This document shows positions 17,819 through 25,714 of a stretch of 64,000 nt of DNA, in pieces. Within the stretch, counting starts at the first letter, position 1, and each line of letters opens with the position of its first letter. Origin of the DNA: Bacteroidales bacterium (lineage in GTDB: Bacteria > Bacteroidota > Bacteroidia > Bacteroidales > F082); assembly GCA_015709215.1 (NCBI GenBank), contig JACCQN010000002.1:1-64000 (forward strand). The letters are read 5' to 3'. The notes under the pieces are model-generated. The model had not been told where the DNA came from. It made no database searches and was given only the letters and a program-made list of their open reading frames with translations. The translations under genes and the position numbers were made by a program.

Positions 17819-18187
17819 TTATGATAGTTGACTCAATCCATATCCCATAAATGCTGCATATAATACTATCCAGATAATATTTGCCATAAAAGACTCACGC
17901 CAGGTACATTTCCACACGATCTTCCCGATGACTATATAAAGGATCGATAAAATAACCACATTCAAAGCGAATATGCTAAAAAAACTCATTTTATATGCAT
18001 CAACACCAATAAGATACCATATAAAATAATTAATAGCACTAGCTAGCAGACAAACCATAAATGAATTGCCGTATTTGGCATTTGAAACTTTTCCAACATA
18101 TTTTGCTAAAATCATCAGTATGCCACCTCCAATTGCTGAACCTACTATAAGACCAACAATCATCATTGTAATAATAGTACTTTCCAT
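17819..18187 (-). CDS. Small four-helix membrane protein
   Basis: The 122-residue product has four hydrophobic stretches (about 5-30, 43-61, 67-88 and 98-118); the first is glycine-rich (VGLIVGSAIGGGILMILA). It starts at the ATG at 18187, about 60 bp downstream of the lipoprotein gene that precedes it on the same strand. I know no family. It could be a membrane immunity-type protein given the toxin-rich setting, but nothing in the sequence proves this. Confidence 0.55.
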   Translation of the reverse strand: MESTIITMMIVGLIVGSAIGGGILMILAKYVGKVSNAKYGNSFMVCLLASAINYFIWYLIGVDAYKMSFFSIFALNVVILSILYIVIGKIVWKCTWRESFMANIIWIVLYAAFMGYGLSQLS

Positions 18188-18247
18188 AATATCAAATATT
18201 TTCGTTTATTCGTACAAACTAATTATTTTCATGATTAAAATCAATTA

Positions 18248-18541
18248 TTAATCACAATTACCCATTTCTTTCAATAAAGCTTTCGCAAATTCTTTTTTCT
18301 CAGACTCCGAAGTGTATTTGCTTTCCATTTCTTCTTGTAACGCAGCCGCTTTGGCTGCTAAATTCATGGCATCAGCCTTATACTCATTACTAGTTGAGGC
18401 TTTACTCATTAATTGTTGTTCTTCGCATAGAACTTCTGCTACCTTTTTTGCATCTCTTTCTACACTCGAACTGCCTCCACAACTTGTAATCATTACTGAA
18501 GTAAAAATCAATACTCCCAAAATTCTAAAAATTGTTTTCAT
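18248..18541 (-). CDS. Small lipoprotein
   Basis: The 97-residue precursor begins KTIFRILGVLIFTSVMITSC, a lipoprotein signal with a lipobox ending in TSCGG. The mature part is a Lys/Glu/Ala-rich helical hairpin with Cys residues near the middle and at the end (VLCEEQQ, EMGNCD). Its helical, Ala/Lys-rich character recalls the C-terminal ~75 residues of the neighbouring MORN-repeat protein; whether they are homologous cannot be judged by eye. The upstream region carries a leader sequence also found upstream of that MORN gene (18562-18617 and 20849-20905). Confidence 0.65.
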   Translation of the reverse strand: MKTIFRILGVLIFTSVMITSCGGSSSVERDAKKVAEVLCEEQQLMSKASTSNEYKADAMNLAAKAAALQEEMESKYTSESEKKEFAKALLKEMGNCD

Positions 18542-18561
18542 TTTTCCATTGTTTTATAGTA

Positions 18562-18617
18562 TCCTACTCGTTAGGCTTTTCGGTTTCGCCTCGTTTTTTG
18601 AGTGGTTTCTGATCTCC
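18562..18617 (-). repeat. Shared leader sequence, copy 1
   Basis: Upstream of the small lipoprotein gene. On the minus strand it reads AAACCACT, an A-rich run, a GGCG core, AAAGCCT and GAGTAGGA. The same order of words occurs at 20849-20905. It may be a 5' UTR or a recombination boundary. Confidence 0.55.
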
Positions 18618-18674
18618 ACATAAATATTTATTCTCATTTCTTTTTTTGCATATAGTGCCTTTAATTTAGTTCAA

Positions 18675-20828
18675 TTATATACCACTTGCTGCTTGAGCAA
18701 TTTTCATTTGAATTTCTGTATATTTTCCAACAAATTTTGGATCATTCGCACATTCTTCATCAAATTCTTTCCATTTTAAAGCCTCTTGTAACATTTTAGT
18801 ATAATCTGTTAATATACTGGCGTCATTTGTGTTAGCGTTATACTTTTTCATAATAGAAATATATTCATTCATAAATTTCTCATATCCTTTAAGAAATTCA
18901 TCACAACCCGTAATGTTTCCTTCTGATTGATCAAAATCATATTCTTCAGAGGATAATTCATTATTATTTTCTTCATTAATAACATTTTCTTCAGAATCAC
19001 TAATTTCACTTACGGGGATGGAAATCATTGACATGGGATCTATTAGTATTAAATCATTTATGTTATTTTTATATAAAAAATCTATGTGATCAATAAATGT
19101 TTTATACCCTCTAGAAGAGTTAGATTTAACCCACTTAACAACAAATGCGGGGTCCTTGGTGGTATAGAAATAAGATTTATCTCCATTTTTAAAATAAATA
19201 CTATCAATAGCAATTCTAATCATACCATCTTGTGTCCATCTTCTACTACCAGTCTCAATAATCATTCCTTTAAGATCAAACACTTTCCCTTTATAATTAC
19301 GGATGTCTACATCACCATTATTTGGTCCGGCAGGATAATACACATGGGATAAGAAATAAGTAAAAACAGGGTTCCCTGTATTACTTATAACATCTTTAAA
19401 TTTATTTTCCTCTGGGTAATCCCCTTTATAATCTTTAAATTCATTTCTTTTTGAGTCAAGAACGTAACTTTCGCTTTTGGCAGATACCTCTTTCCGTCCC
19501 CAAAGTTCTTTCTTATTCTTATCAAATGGACATATATCAATTCCTTCACCCCATCCCTCATGAGGGACACTAAAGAAAACTAAATCTGTCAAAATTATTC
19601 CTTCGCCTACAACATTAACAAAAAAATCAACTATTGTCCTGTCATCTTGTTCCTTTAAAGATTTTAGACCAAAGTTTATCCCTCGCATAAAATCAACTCC
19701 TCTAATGTTTAAAGAATTAGATTCAAGTCTACTGTCAAAACCGAAAAATAGATTTAAAGTATCCGTATCAGTAAGAATATATCCTTTTCCATTTGGATAA
19801 TCATTTTTAAAATTGAGATTGAATATTTGGTTGCCATATTCACCATAATATGACCAGGTTGTGTCTTTTAGATCATCTATAAAACTAGATTCAAGTTTAA
19901 CTGTGCCATTATCATAGTATTCAATCCATTTACCATTCTTTTTGTTATTTATATAATTTCCTCTAAATACTAAATCACCATTCTTATTAAAATAATCCAC
20001 TGGACCATTAAGTTTTTCATCTTTGTATAGAAAAGATATCCTCAGTTTTCCATTTGGATAATATTCTTTTCTAACTCCATTCAATAATCCATCCCTGTAG
20101 TTTATCTCTATGATTGTGTCAGAATCCTCATTAAAAAGCACCCAGTTTCCATTTTGTTTACCTGATGAATAACTACCCCAGAAGTTTACATTTCCATTTT
20201 TGTACCAAGTAGTATCTGCCCCATCTAATACCCCTTTTTTATATGAAAACTTATGTTTTATCTGTCCGTTTGAGTACCAATAATTTGCATCACCATTCAA
20301 TTTACCCATTTCATAATTTAAACTATATTTTAGTTGTCCATTTGGATACCAAGATTTGGAATTCCCGTTCAATTTACCATTTTCATATTCTAAGGTACTC
20401 TTAATCTGTCCATCTGGATACCAATATTTAACATCCCCATGTAACTTACCATCATTTATTTCTTTTTCAAATTGATTCAAATCTTCATTATAAGCTGAAT
20501 AAATGAGTCCGCTGTATAAATCATCTGAACCTAACTCGTAATAGAGGTCACCTCGCTTTTGAACCTCACTAGCTTCTTTTTTATTGCTGCATGCAGTCAA
20601 TATCAGTATTAAAAAAAACAGAATAAATGCTTTCAAAAATGATAAAAAGGGCCAAAGACTTGTGATTTTAGAAATATTTAGGCCACCTTTTTCTTTTTGA
20701 TTAGCTAGTCTAATTGTTGCTTTTTTCCAAAGATCAAAAGGAACAATAAAAATAAAATAAACAAAAAAATTGTAAAGAAAATGCAATAAAGCACTGACAA
20801 TTTGATCTGTGAATTTTTTTTCTTCCAT
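18675..20828 (-). CDS. MORN-repeat (YwqK-like) lipoprotein or membrane protein
   Basis: Starting at ATG 20828 (the upstream ATG at 20858 falls in the repeated leader), the protein has a hydrophobic helix at about 12-30 and a second hydrophobic stretch ending FFLILILTACSNKKE, a lipobox inside the protein. About nine MORN-type repeats follow, each like 'GxLNGxxKxWYPNGQLKxxxxYExG' (roughly residues 110-330). A beta-rich middle part (330-590), an acidic linker (SDSEENVINEENN) and a helical C-terminal domain with Cys residues complete it. The repeat belongs to the YwqK/MORN variant family, often found in Bacteroidota near polymorphic toxins. The internal lipobox after an additional helix is odd and suggests either a fused signal or a wrong start. 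Confidence 0.65.
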   Translation of the reverse strand: MEEKKFTDQIVSALLHFLYNFFVYFIFIVPFDLWKKATIRLANQKEKGGLNISKITSLWPFLSFLKAFILFFLILILTACSNKKEASEVQKRGDLYYELGSDDLYSGLIYSAYNEDLNQFEKEINDGKLHGDVKYWYPDGQIKSTLEYENGKLNGNSKSWYPNGQLKYSLNYEMGKLNGDANYWYSNGQIKHKFSYKKGVLDGADTTWYKNGNVNFWGSYSSGKQNGNWVLFNEDSDTIIEINYRDGLLNGVRKEYYPNGKLRISFLYKDEKLNGPVDYFNKNGDLVFRGNYINNKKNGKWIEYYDNGTVKLESSFIDDLKDTTWSYYGEYGNQIFNLNFKNDYPNGKGYILTDTDTLNLFFGFDSRLESNSLNIRGVDFMRGINFGLKSLKEQDDRTIVDFFVNVVGEGIILTDLVFFSVPHEGWGEGIDICPFDKNKKELWGRKEVSAKSESYVLDSKRNEFKDYKGDYPEENKFKDVISNTGNPVFTYFLSHVYYPAGPNNGDVDIRNYKGKVFDLKGMIIETGSRRWTQDGMIRIAIDSIYFKNGDKSYFYTTKDPAFVVKWVKSNSSRGYKTFIDHIDFLYKNNINDLILIDPMSMISIPVSEISDSEENVINEENNNELSSEEYDFDQSEGNITGCDEFLKGYEKFMNEYISIMKKYNANTNDASILTDYTKMLQEALKWKEFDEECANDPKFVGKYTEIQMKIAQAASGI

Positions 20829-20848
20829 GATAATACATTTTAAATTTC

Positions 20849-20905
20849 TCCTACTCATAAGGCTTTCTCGGAATGCGCCCTTTTTTATAGTGGTTTATAG
20901 TCTAC
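20849..20905 (-). repeat. Shared leader sequence, copy 2
   Basis: Upstream of the MORN-repeat gene; on the minus strand it has AAACCACT, an A-run, GGGCGCA, AAAGCCT and GAGTAGGA, matching the copy at 18562-18617 over about 55 bp with scattered differences. Confidence 0.55.
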
Positions 20906-21483
20906 ACTTTTTTATTTTAATCCATTACCGTGTTAACTGATGGATTTATCGTTTATTTCTCCCAGTTTTTTAAAACTAATTCGATAACCCTTTAGGATAA
21001 ATCACGTTAATGGATCACTAATCAAAGCAAAGTTAAAATCAAATTTTTTCAATTTGATAATGAATGTATAATCGGTTTAAAAATTAAATAAACGGGTAAT
21101 TTTAAATAATAAACGGACATTTTTCAATTAAACCATTTAATTCGGTAGAGCCTAATCCAACAAAAAAATGTATTCAAACTCCTTTATCTTTTTCATAATT
21201 TTCATCATTCATCTGAATAATGCTATCTAATAGTTTGCATTAATAAAGCTAAAAACCAACCATCAAAACATTCAAACCTCAGGCTTTCAGACCTTCAGTT
21301 GTCCGACAATTCTTTACTTTTCACTCTTCATTATAAATTTTTTCAAGTCCCCTCCCCCCCTCCAATGATCATTCCCACCAAAAAGCCAAAAGCCAAAAGC
21401 CAGCAGCTATCTTAGCCAGTCAGCAAGCACAAACGTTCTGCACCGGCCAAGCCCACAATCCAAGAACCCCGGGTGCAGCCCCA
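20906..21483. other. AT-rich intergenic stretch
   Basis: About 580 bases with no convincing gene. It holds AT-rich sequence up to about 21340, a C-rich run (cccctcccccc), a short aaaagcc triplication near 21379 and a stretch that runs into the RHS cassette leader. No terminator or promoter could be assigned with confidence. Confidence 0.6.
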
Positions 21484-21574
21484 CGCTAGCGCACATTTGC
21501 AATGTGTGCCTCTTAAAATTCAGTCAAACTAATGCGTTCCGGTTTTCGGAATGTAATTCTGGTCTGAAATAGTC
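21484..21574 (+). repeat. RHS cassette leader, copy 1
   Basis: This stretch is nearly identical to 25626-25714. It begins with a hairpin (gcgcacatttgcaatgtgtgc) and includes a second small hairpin (gttccggttttcggaat). It ends right where both RHS core frames begin. Its repetition suggests that it was copied together with the RHS core as part of one unit. Confidence 0.75.
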
Positions 21575-21640
21575 AGCAACAACAACCAAAACCACTTTCT
21601 TACAGATTATGAATACGATGCCAACGGTAATATAACCAAT

Positions 21641-23098
21641 TTGCAACGCAATATGGACAATACGCTAATTGACAACCTGTCGTATTCCTACTACAGCAAT
21701 GGCAACCGCCTGAAAAGCGTTAACGATGCTAGCGGCAACACAGCAGGCTATGCACCCAATAGCGGCCAATACCTTTACGATGCCAACGCCAACATGACCT
21801 ACGATCCTTCCAAAAAGATCACCATATCCTACAACCCCCTCAACCTGCCCAGCCTGGTGGAGTTTGATAACAACGATTTTATTGAATACACCTACTCCGC
21901 CACCGGCACTAAGCTCCGCAAAGCCGTAACCTCCTGGAAAACCACCGCCGGCGGCACCACAGATTATTCCGGGCAGTTTTTGTACCAGGATAACGAATTA
22001 AGCTGTATTTTTACGCCTGTTGGAAGAATTGTGCCCATGCAATACAACAATGAAACCTTCTGGAAGCACGAGTACAACCTAAAAGACCATTTAGGCAACA
22101 CCCGCATCGTTTTTGCCGGTCACCCGCACGGCCAGCCCGAAGTGATGCAGCAAACCAGCTACTATCCCTTTGGTATGACGCTGCAACAGCAAAACTTTGG
22201 CGGCGCACTCAATCAGCCCAACAAACTGCTCTACAACGGCAAAGAACTACAAGACGACGAACTGGCCGGCGTAAGCTTGGATTGGTATGATTATGGGGCA
22301 AGGTTTTATGATGCGGTGCTGGGGAGGTGGCATGTTATTGACCCGATGGCACACGAACGGGAATGGCTTTCTCCTTATAATTTTTGCAGTTTAAATCCAA
22401 TAAATAGAATTGACCCGAACGGGGCATTCGATGATTGGGTTGAGAAAACACTTGATGACGGAAGTAAATCTGTTGAATGGGATGAGAATGTAACCAGTGC
22501 TGATGACCCTGACCTTCCTACAGGAGATAAATATTTAGGGAAAGAAGGATATGGTGTTGAAGGAAAAGGAGATAATGAAGGGCTTGTAAAATATGGCTCT
22601 GATGGTAAAAAGTATGATGCAAGTCTTGGTTTAGCAGAAGTTGAAATCAATGGTGGAAAAATGTCAGATCATGCCAAAACTATGAGTAATCCATTAGTTC
22701 AATCAATACACAGAGGACAAAATGATATTCTTAAAGAAAGTGCTTTGCTATCAACTGACATATTGGGTAATGTTGGAACTGGTGTTACATTTGTTGGATA
22801 TGGTGCTGCTTTTGCTCCAGGAGGTCAAGTTATTGCAGGTGGATTAATAGGAACAGGAAAGGCAATGACCACAACTGCCGGGTTTTTACAATTGGGAATT
22901 AACGTTCAAGATGGTAATTATGGGCAAGCAGCTGTGAACTTTGGGTTTATGGCTGGCGGTGCAGTTTTAGGCACCAAAATAAACAGTTTGAATTTTGGTA
23001 AGCAAAGTACTGTCATACTTAAGACAGGGGCTGACTTAAAACTAAATATAGGGAACAGAATAGTTAATACTGTTGTTGATAGGAGAAAAAACAAATGA
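21641..23098 (+). CDS. Orphan RHS core with glycine-rich hydrophobic C-terminal tip
   Basis: The frame opens at about 21557, inside the repeated leader, and has no obvious start; TTG 21641 or ATG 21653 are the first candidates. Residues 1-260 are the end of an RHS core: YD repeats (YLYDANANMTYDPSKK), QDNELSCIFTPVGRIVPMQ, the LKDHLGNTRIVF strand, SYYPFGM, NKLLYNGKELQDDELAG, YDYGARFYDAVLGRW and the boundary IDPNG. The tip after IDPNG (about 225 residues) contains hydrophobic Gly-rich segments (VGTGVTFVGYGAAFAPGG, AGGLIGTGKAMTTTAGFLQL) but no catalytic motif that I recognise. A membrane-acting toxin or a pre-toxin segment is possible. The next gene overlaps by four bases and encodes a membrane protein. 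The N-terminal delivery region of an RHS protein is missing. Confidence 0.75.
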   Translation: MQRNMDNTLIDNLSYSYYSNGNRLKSVNDASGNTAGYAPNSGQYLYDANANMTYDPSKKITISYNPLNLPSLVEFDNNDFIEYTYSATGTKLRKAVTSWKTTAGGTTDYSGQFLYQDNELSCIFTPVGRIVPMQYNNETFWKHEYNLKDHLGNTRIVFAGHPHGQPEVMQQTSYYPFGMTLQQQNFGGALNQPNKLLYNGKELQDDELAGVSLDWYDYGARFYDAVLGRWHVIDPMAHEREWLSPYNFCSLNPINRIDPNGAFDDWVEKTLDDGSKSVEWDENVTSADDPDLPTGDKYLGKEGYGVEGKGDNEGLVKYGSDGKKYDASLGLAEVEINGGKMSDHAKTMSNPLVQSIHRGQNDILKESALLSTDILGNVGTGVTFVGYGAAFAPGGQVIAGGLIGTGKAMTTTAGFLQLGINVQDGNYGQAAVNFGFMAGGAVLGTKINSLNFGKQSTVILKTGADLKLNIGNRIVNTVVDRRKNK

Positions 23099-23289
23099 AT
23101 CTATTCAAATTAATAGGAGGATTACTTATTTTGGTAATTGCTATTCTTCTTTTTATTTATTTGTATAAGAATCCTATTCCTAAAGAAGAGGATACAAACT
23201 TACATATGTTTCAAGGGTATCTTGCAGTTATTGGTGGATTAATTATTGGGTTAGTTTTAATAATTAATGAACTTAGAACTATACTTTAA
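23095..23289 (+). CDS. Two-helix membrane protein, putative immunity
   Basis: The 64-residue protein overlaps the RHS stop (ATGA at 23095). It has two membrane helices (LIGGLLILVIAILLFIYLY and YLAVIGGLIIGLVLII) joined by an acidic loop. Position directly behind an RHS tip is the usual place of an immunity gene, and an inner-membrane protein would suit a membrane-acting tip. There is no family recognition; the assignment rests on context. Confidence 0.55.
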   Translation: MNLFKLIGGLLILVIAILLFIYLYKNPIPKEEDTNLHMFQGYLAVIGGLIIGLVLIINELRTIL

Positions 23290-23314
23290 CCCTCAGATAA
23301 CTATGATAAAAAAC
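23290..23314 (+). repeat. Short motif after immunity gene, copy 1
   Basis: The words ccctcagataactatgataaaa follow directly after the immunity-gene stop. The core aactatgataaaaa recurs at 25598-25621 and 32949-32974, always at the edge of a toxin-type gene group. Its meaning is unknown. Confidence 0.5.
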
Positions 23315-23541
23315 AAAAACATTTCTCTAAGCCGCGAATTATCTACAAATGTTCTTTTATCCCTCTCATGCTGGCGCACAATAGGCTGGACTGCGATGCC
23401 CTGAGCAAACTGAAGGGAGCCTGTCTGTTGCCAGGTAAACCTGCCTAAGTGTAATGTGTACCCTTGATAATTCCACCAAGCTGGTGCTACCGGCCATCAG
23501 GGATGCAATCCCTTTCCGCTTATTATCCCACAAAAGCCAAT

Positions 23542-24882
23542 ATGACCTACGACCCTTCCAAAAAGATCACTGTATCCTACAACCCCCTCAACCTGCCCAG
23601 CCTGGTGGAGTTCGACAACAGCGATTTCATTGAATACACCTACACCGCCACCGGTACCAAGCTCCGCAAAACCGTAACCTCCTGGAAAACAACCACCGGC
23701 GGCACCACAGATTATGCCGGGCAGTTTTTGTACCAGGATAACGAATTAAGCTGTATTTTTACGCCTGTTGGAAGAATTGTACCCATGCAATACAACGATG
23801 AAACTTTCTGGAAACACGAGTACAACCTAACTGATCACCTAGGCAACGTACGCGTGGTATTTGCAGCCCATAGCAACGGCCAGCCCGAAGTGATGCAGCA
23901 AACCAGCTACTACCCCTTTGGGATGACCCTGCAACAGCAAAACTTTGGCGGCGCACACAACCCACCCAACAAACTGCTCTATAACGGCAAAGAACTCCAG
24001 GACGACAAACTGGCCGGCGTGAGCTTGGATTGGTATGATTATGGGATGCGTATGTACGATCCTTCCATAGGGCGTTGGCATGTTCCTGACCCTGTTGCAG
24101 AATGGGCTTATGATTGGACTCCTTACCGTTATGCATTCAATAATCCAATTTCATATTTTGACCCTAATGGATTATTTGAAACTAGAAAAGAAGCTAGAGA
24201 ATATAGGAAAGAAAACAATCTAACAGGAAGGGTTCGAAAAGGTGCAGATGGGGTATATTCTATTGATAATCGCAAGGCAGGTACATCTACTTGGAATGAT
24301 TCAGAATATGGTGTAGTTACTGGAGCAATGGTAGTTGCAGACCAAGTGTCAGGTAAAGTAAGTAATTTGCCATCTGATATTACTTTTAAGTATGACCCAT
24401 TATCGTCTGTTGAGAGAGGCGCAATGGATAGTGATGTGCCAGCAATTATAATGCATAGGACAGTTAGTTCAGTTGGAGCAAATCTATACAGCTCGTGGAA
24501 AGCAGGAACTAAGGTGGCAGGAACTCATTTTCTTGTTGGTGAAGATGGAACAGTTTGTCAGACTGGTAACCTTAATAACCATACTATCCATTTGAGGTCA
24601 GGTTCTAGTAAGCAGATGTATAAGAAATATTTTAAAAAGATATTAAACTCTAATACTGTTGGAATAGAAGTGATAGGGAATTATAATGCTACAACAAAGA
24701 CCTGGGACCCACTTACGCCAGACCAAGTTACAGCTGTAGCTCACTTGGTGCTTGAATTAACTTTTCGATATGATTTAGACATGAGCAATGTGTTGCCACA
24801 TGAAAATGTGCAAAGAAAAACAACAGGAGAAGGACAAGTTGTTCTAGATGCTATTAAAGAAACAATCCAAGAAAATTGGTAG
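23542..24882 (+). CDS. Orphan RHS core with Amidase_2-type peptidoglycan amidase tip
   Basis: The RHS part begins abruptly at NMTYDPSKKITVSYNPLN (ATG 23542; the frame extends to 23464 but only through unrelated sequence) and runs to FDPNGLF. The tip's last ~150 residues match N-acetylmuramoyl-L-alanine amidases of the Amidase_2/PGRP fold. They have a zinc His in IIMHRT (H331, counting from 23464), then GTHFLVGEDGTVCQTG, NTVGIEVIG, LTPDQVTAVAHLVLEL and a second zinc His in LPHENVQRKTTGEG (H446). By eye, the third ligand, often Cys or Asp two residues after the conserved Lys, is a Thr here. The predicted target is peptidoglycan, so the toxin would act in the periplasm; the following gene encodes a lipoprotein. 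Confidence 0.8.
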   Translation: MTYDPSKKITVSYNPLNLPSLVEFDNSDFIEYTYTATGTKLRKTVTSWKTTTGGTTDYAGQFLYQDNELSCIFTPVGRIVPMQYNDETFWKHEYNLTDHLGNVRVVFAAHSNGQPEVMQQTSYYPFGMTLQQQNFGGAHNPPNKLLYNGKELQDDKLAGVSLDWYDYGMRMYDPSIGRWHVPDPVAEWAYDWTPYRYAFNNPISYFDPNGLFETRKEAREYRKENNLTGRVRKGADGVYSIDNRKAGTSTWNDSEYGVVTGAMVVADQVSGKVSNLPSDITFKYDPLSSVERGAMDSDVPAIIMHRTVSSVGANLYSSWKAGTKVAGTHFLVGEDGTVCQTGNLNNHTIHLRSGSSKQMYKKYFKKILNSNTVGIEVIGNYNATTKTWDPLTPDQVTAVAHLVLELTFRYDLDMSNVLPHENVQRKTTGEGQVVLDAIKETIQENW

Positions 24883-24884
24883 CC

Positions 24885-25394
24885 ATGAATAAAATGGATA
24901 TTAAAAATTGGTATTGCTTTTTTGTCTGTTTTATAGTTATAGGTTTCATTTTTGCGTGTAATAATAATGCAGCAAACAAGGATGCTAGTCAAAGTATAGT
25001 GCAAGGTGATAGTTTAACTAAATCAGAGCTGATCTATAACAAAGAGGTATTTACAGATACAGTTTTAACGATGAAAATTGTTAAAAGTAAAGAACTACAA
25101 TGCACTGAATGGAAAGAGCCAGAAAAAGCTGATATATTAAAGCTTTTATATGCATTACAAGAAGTGTCAGGGCGAGAATGGAATGACTGTTATGGAGATT
25201 GGACTTGTGGAATTGAAGGTGAATTAATTTATAGAGATAAAAAGTGTTATTATAGGCTTGATGCAGGTGCATGGATTATTTTAAATGATGGGGACAAACA
25301 ACAATATTTTGTATGTAAAGACGATAATTGTTGGAAATATTTTCCATCAGAAAGCTTTTGTGATAAAGAAGGTAATATAATTGATTCTCCTTGA
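24885..25394 (+). CDS. Lipoprotein, putative immunity to the amidase tip
   Basis: ATG 24885 or 24894 starts a signal FFVCFIVIGFIFAC with the lipobox Cys followed by NNN. The mature protein, about 145 residues, is acidic and Cys-rich, with the motif WNDCYGDWTCGIEGELIY and DAGAWIILNDG. It lies two bases behind the amidase-RHS stop. A periplasm-facing lipoprotein is what one would expect for protection against a peptidoglycan amidase. A rho-independent terminator follows at 25417, closing the pair as a unit. No known immunity family is recognised. Confidence 0.65.
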   Translation: MNKMDIKNWYCFFVCFIVIGFIFACNNNAANKDASQSIVQGDSLTKSELIYNKEVFTDTVLTMKIVKSKELQCTEWKEPEKADILKLLYALQEVSGREWNDCYGDWTCGIEGELIYRDKKCYYRLDAGAWIILNDGDKQQYFVCKDDNCWKYFPSESFCDKEGNIIDSP

Positions 25395-25416
25395 AATAAA
25401 ATTGACATACATGATA

Positions 25417-25448
25417 TAAAAAAACCGGTATTTACCGGTTTTTTTATA
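25417..25448. terminator. Rho-independent terminator
   Basis: The stem aaaaccggta / taccggtttt with a 2-base loop (tt), preceded by an A-run and followed by a T-run, ends the amidase-immunity unit. It can act in both directions and overlaps the stop of the minus-strand regulator remnant. Confidence 0.85.
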
Positions 25449-25539
25449 TCATTAAGCTTTGTAATTTGCTTTTAGCAAAGAAAGCATCAAGCATAGCATA
25501 CACATGGCTTTTATCTTCAGGCGTAAGCTTTTCAATGTT
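25444..25539 (-). pseudogene. 3' remnant of an XRE-type regulator
   Basis: Read on the minus strand this encodes NIEKLTPEDKSHVYAMLDAF followed by FAKSKLQSLMI and a stop. That is the helical C-terminus commonly found in small XRE-family regulators of Bacteroidota. Upstream the frame meets a stop at once and then a REP-like hairpin (25543-25576), so only the last ~31 codons survive. Confidence 0.6.
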
Positions 25540-25542
25540 CTA

Positions 25543-25576
25543 CCCCCCTGCTGGCGCCGTTTTGCAATCGGTGTCC
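25543..25576. repeat. REP-like hairpin
   Basis: The pattern ctgctggcgccgttttgcaa continuing tcggtgtcc is a short C-rich head plus an imperfect hairpin, related to the copies at 29716 and 29938. Confidence 0.55.
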
Positions 25577-25597
25577 ACCATAACTAACTAAATAAAT

Positions 25598-25621
25598 CCC
25601 CACGATAACTATGATAAAAAC
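25598..25621 (+). repeat. Short motif, copy 2
   Basis: ccccacgataactatgataa and following A residues; it shares the core aactatgataaaaa with 23290-23314 and 32949-32974. Confidence 0.5.
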
Positions 25622-25625
25622 GCCA

Positions 25626-25714
25626 CGCTAGCGCACATTTTCAATGTGTGCCTCTTAAAATTCAGTCAAACTAATGCGTTCCGGTTTTCGGAATGTAATT
25701 CTTGTCTGAAATAT
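25626..25714 (+). repeat. RHS cassette leader, copy 2
   Basis: Nearly identical to 21484-21574, with the same two hairpins, directly ahead of the third RHS cassette. Here the leader supplies an in-frame TTG at 25702. Confidence 0.75.

Noticed and set aside
23759-24136. Minus-strand frames opposite the RHS cores (also at 22011, 26150, 29522 and 31073)
   Set aside because: They recur in each copy only because the core DNA is repeated; they mirror the RHS frame and have no independent protein features.
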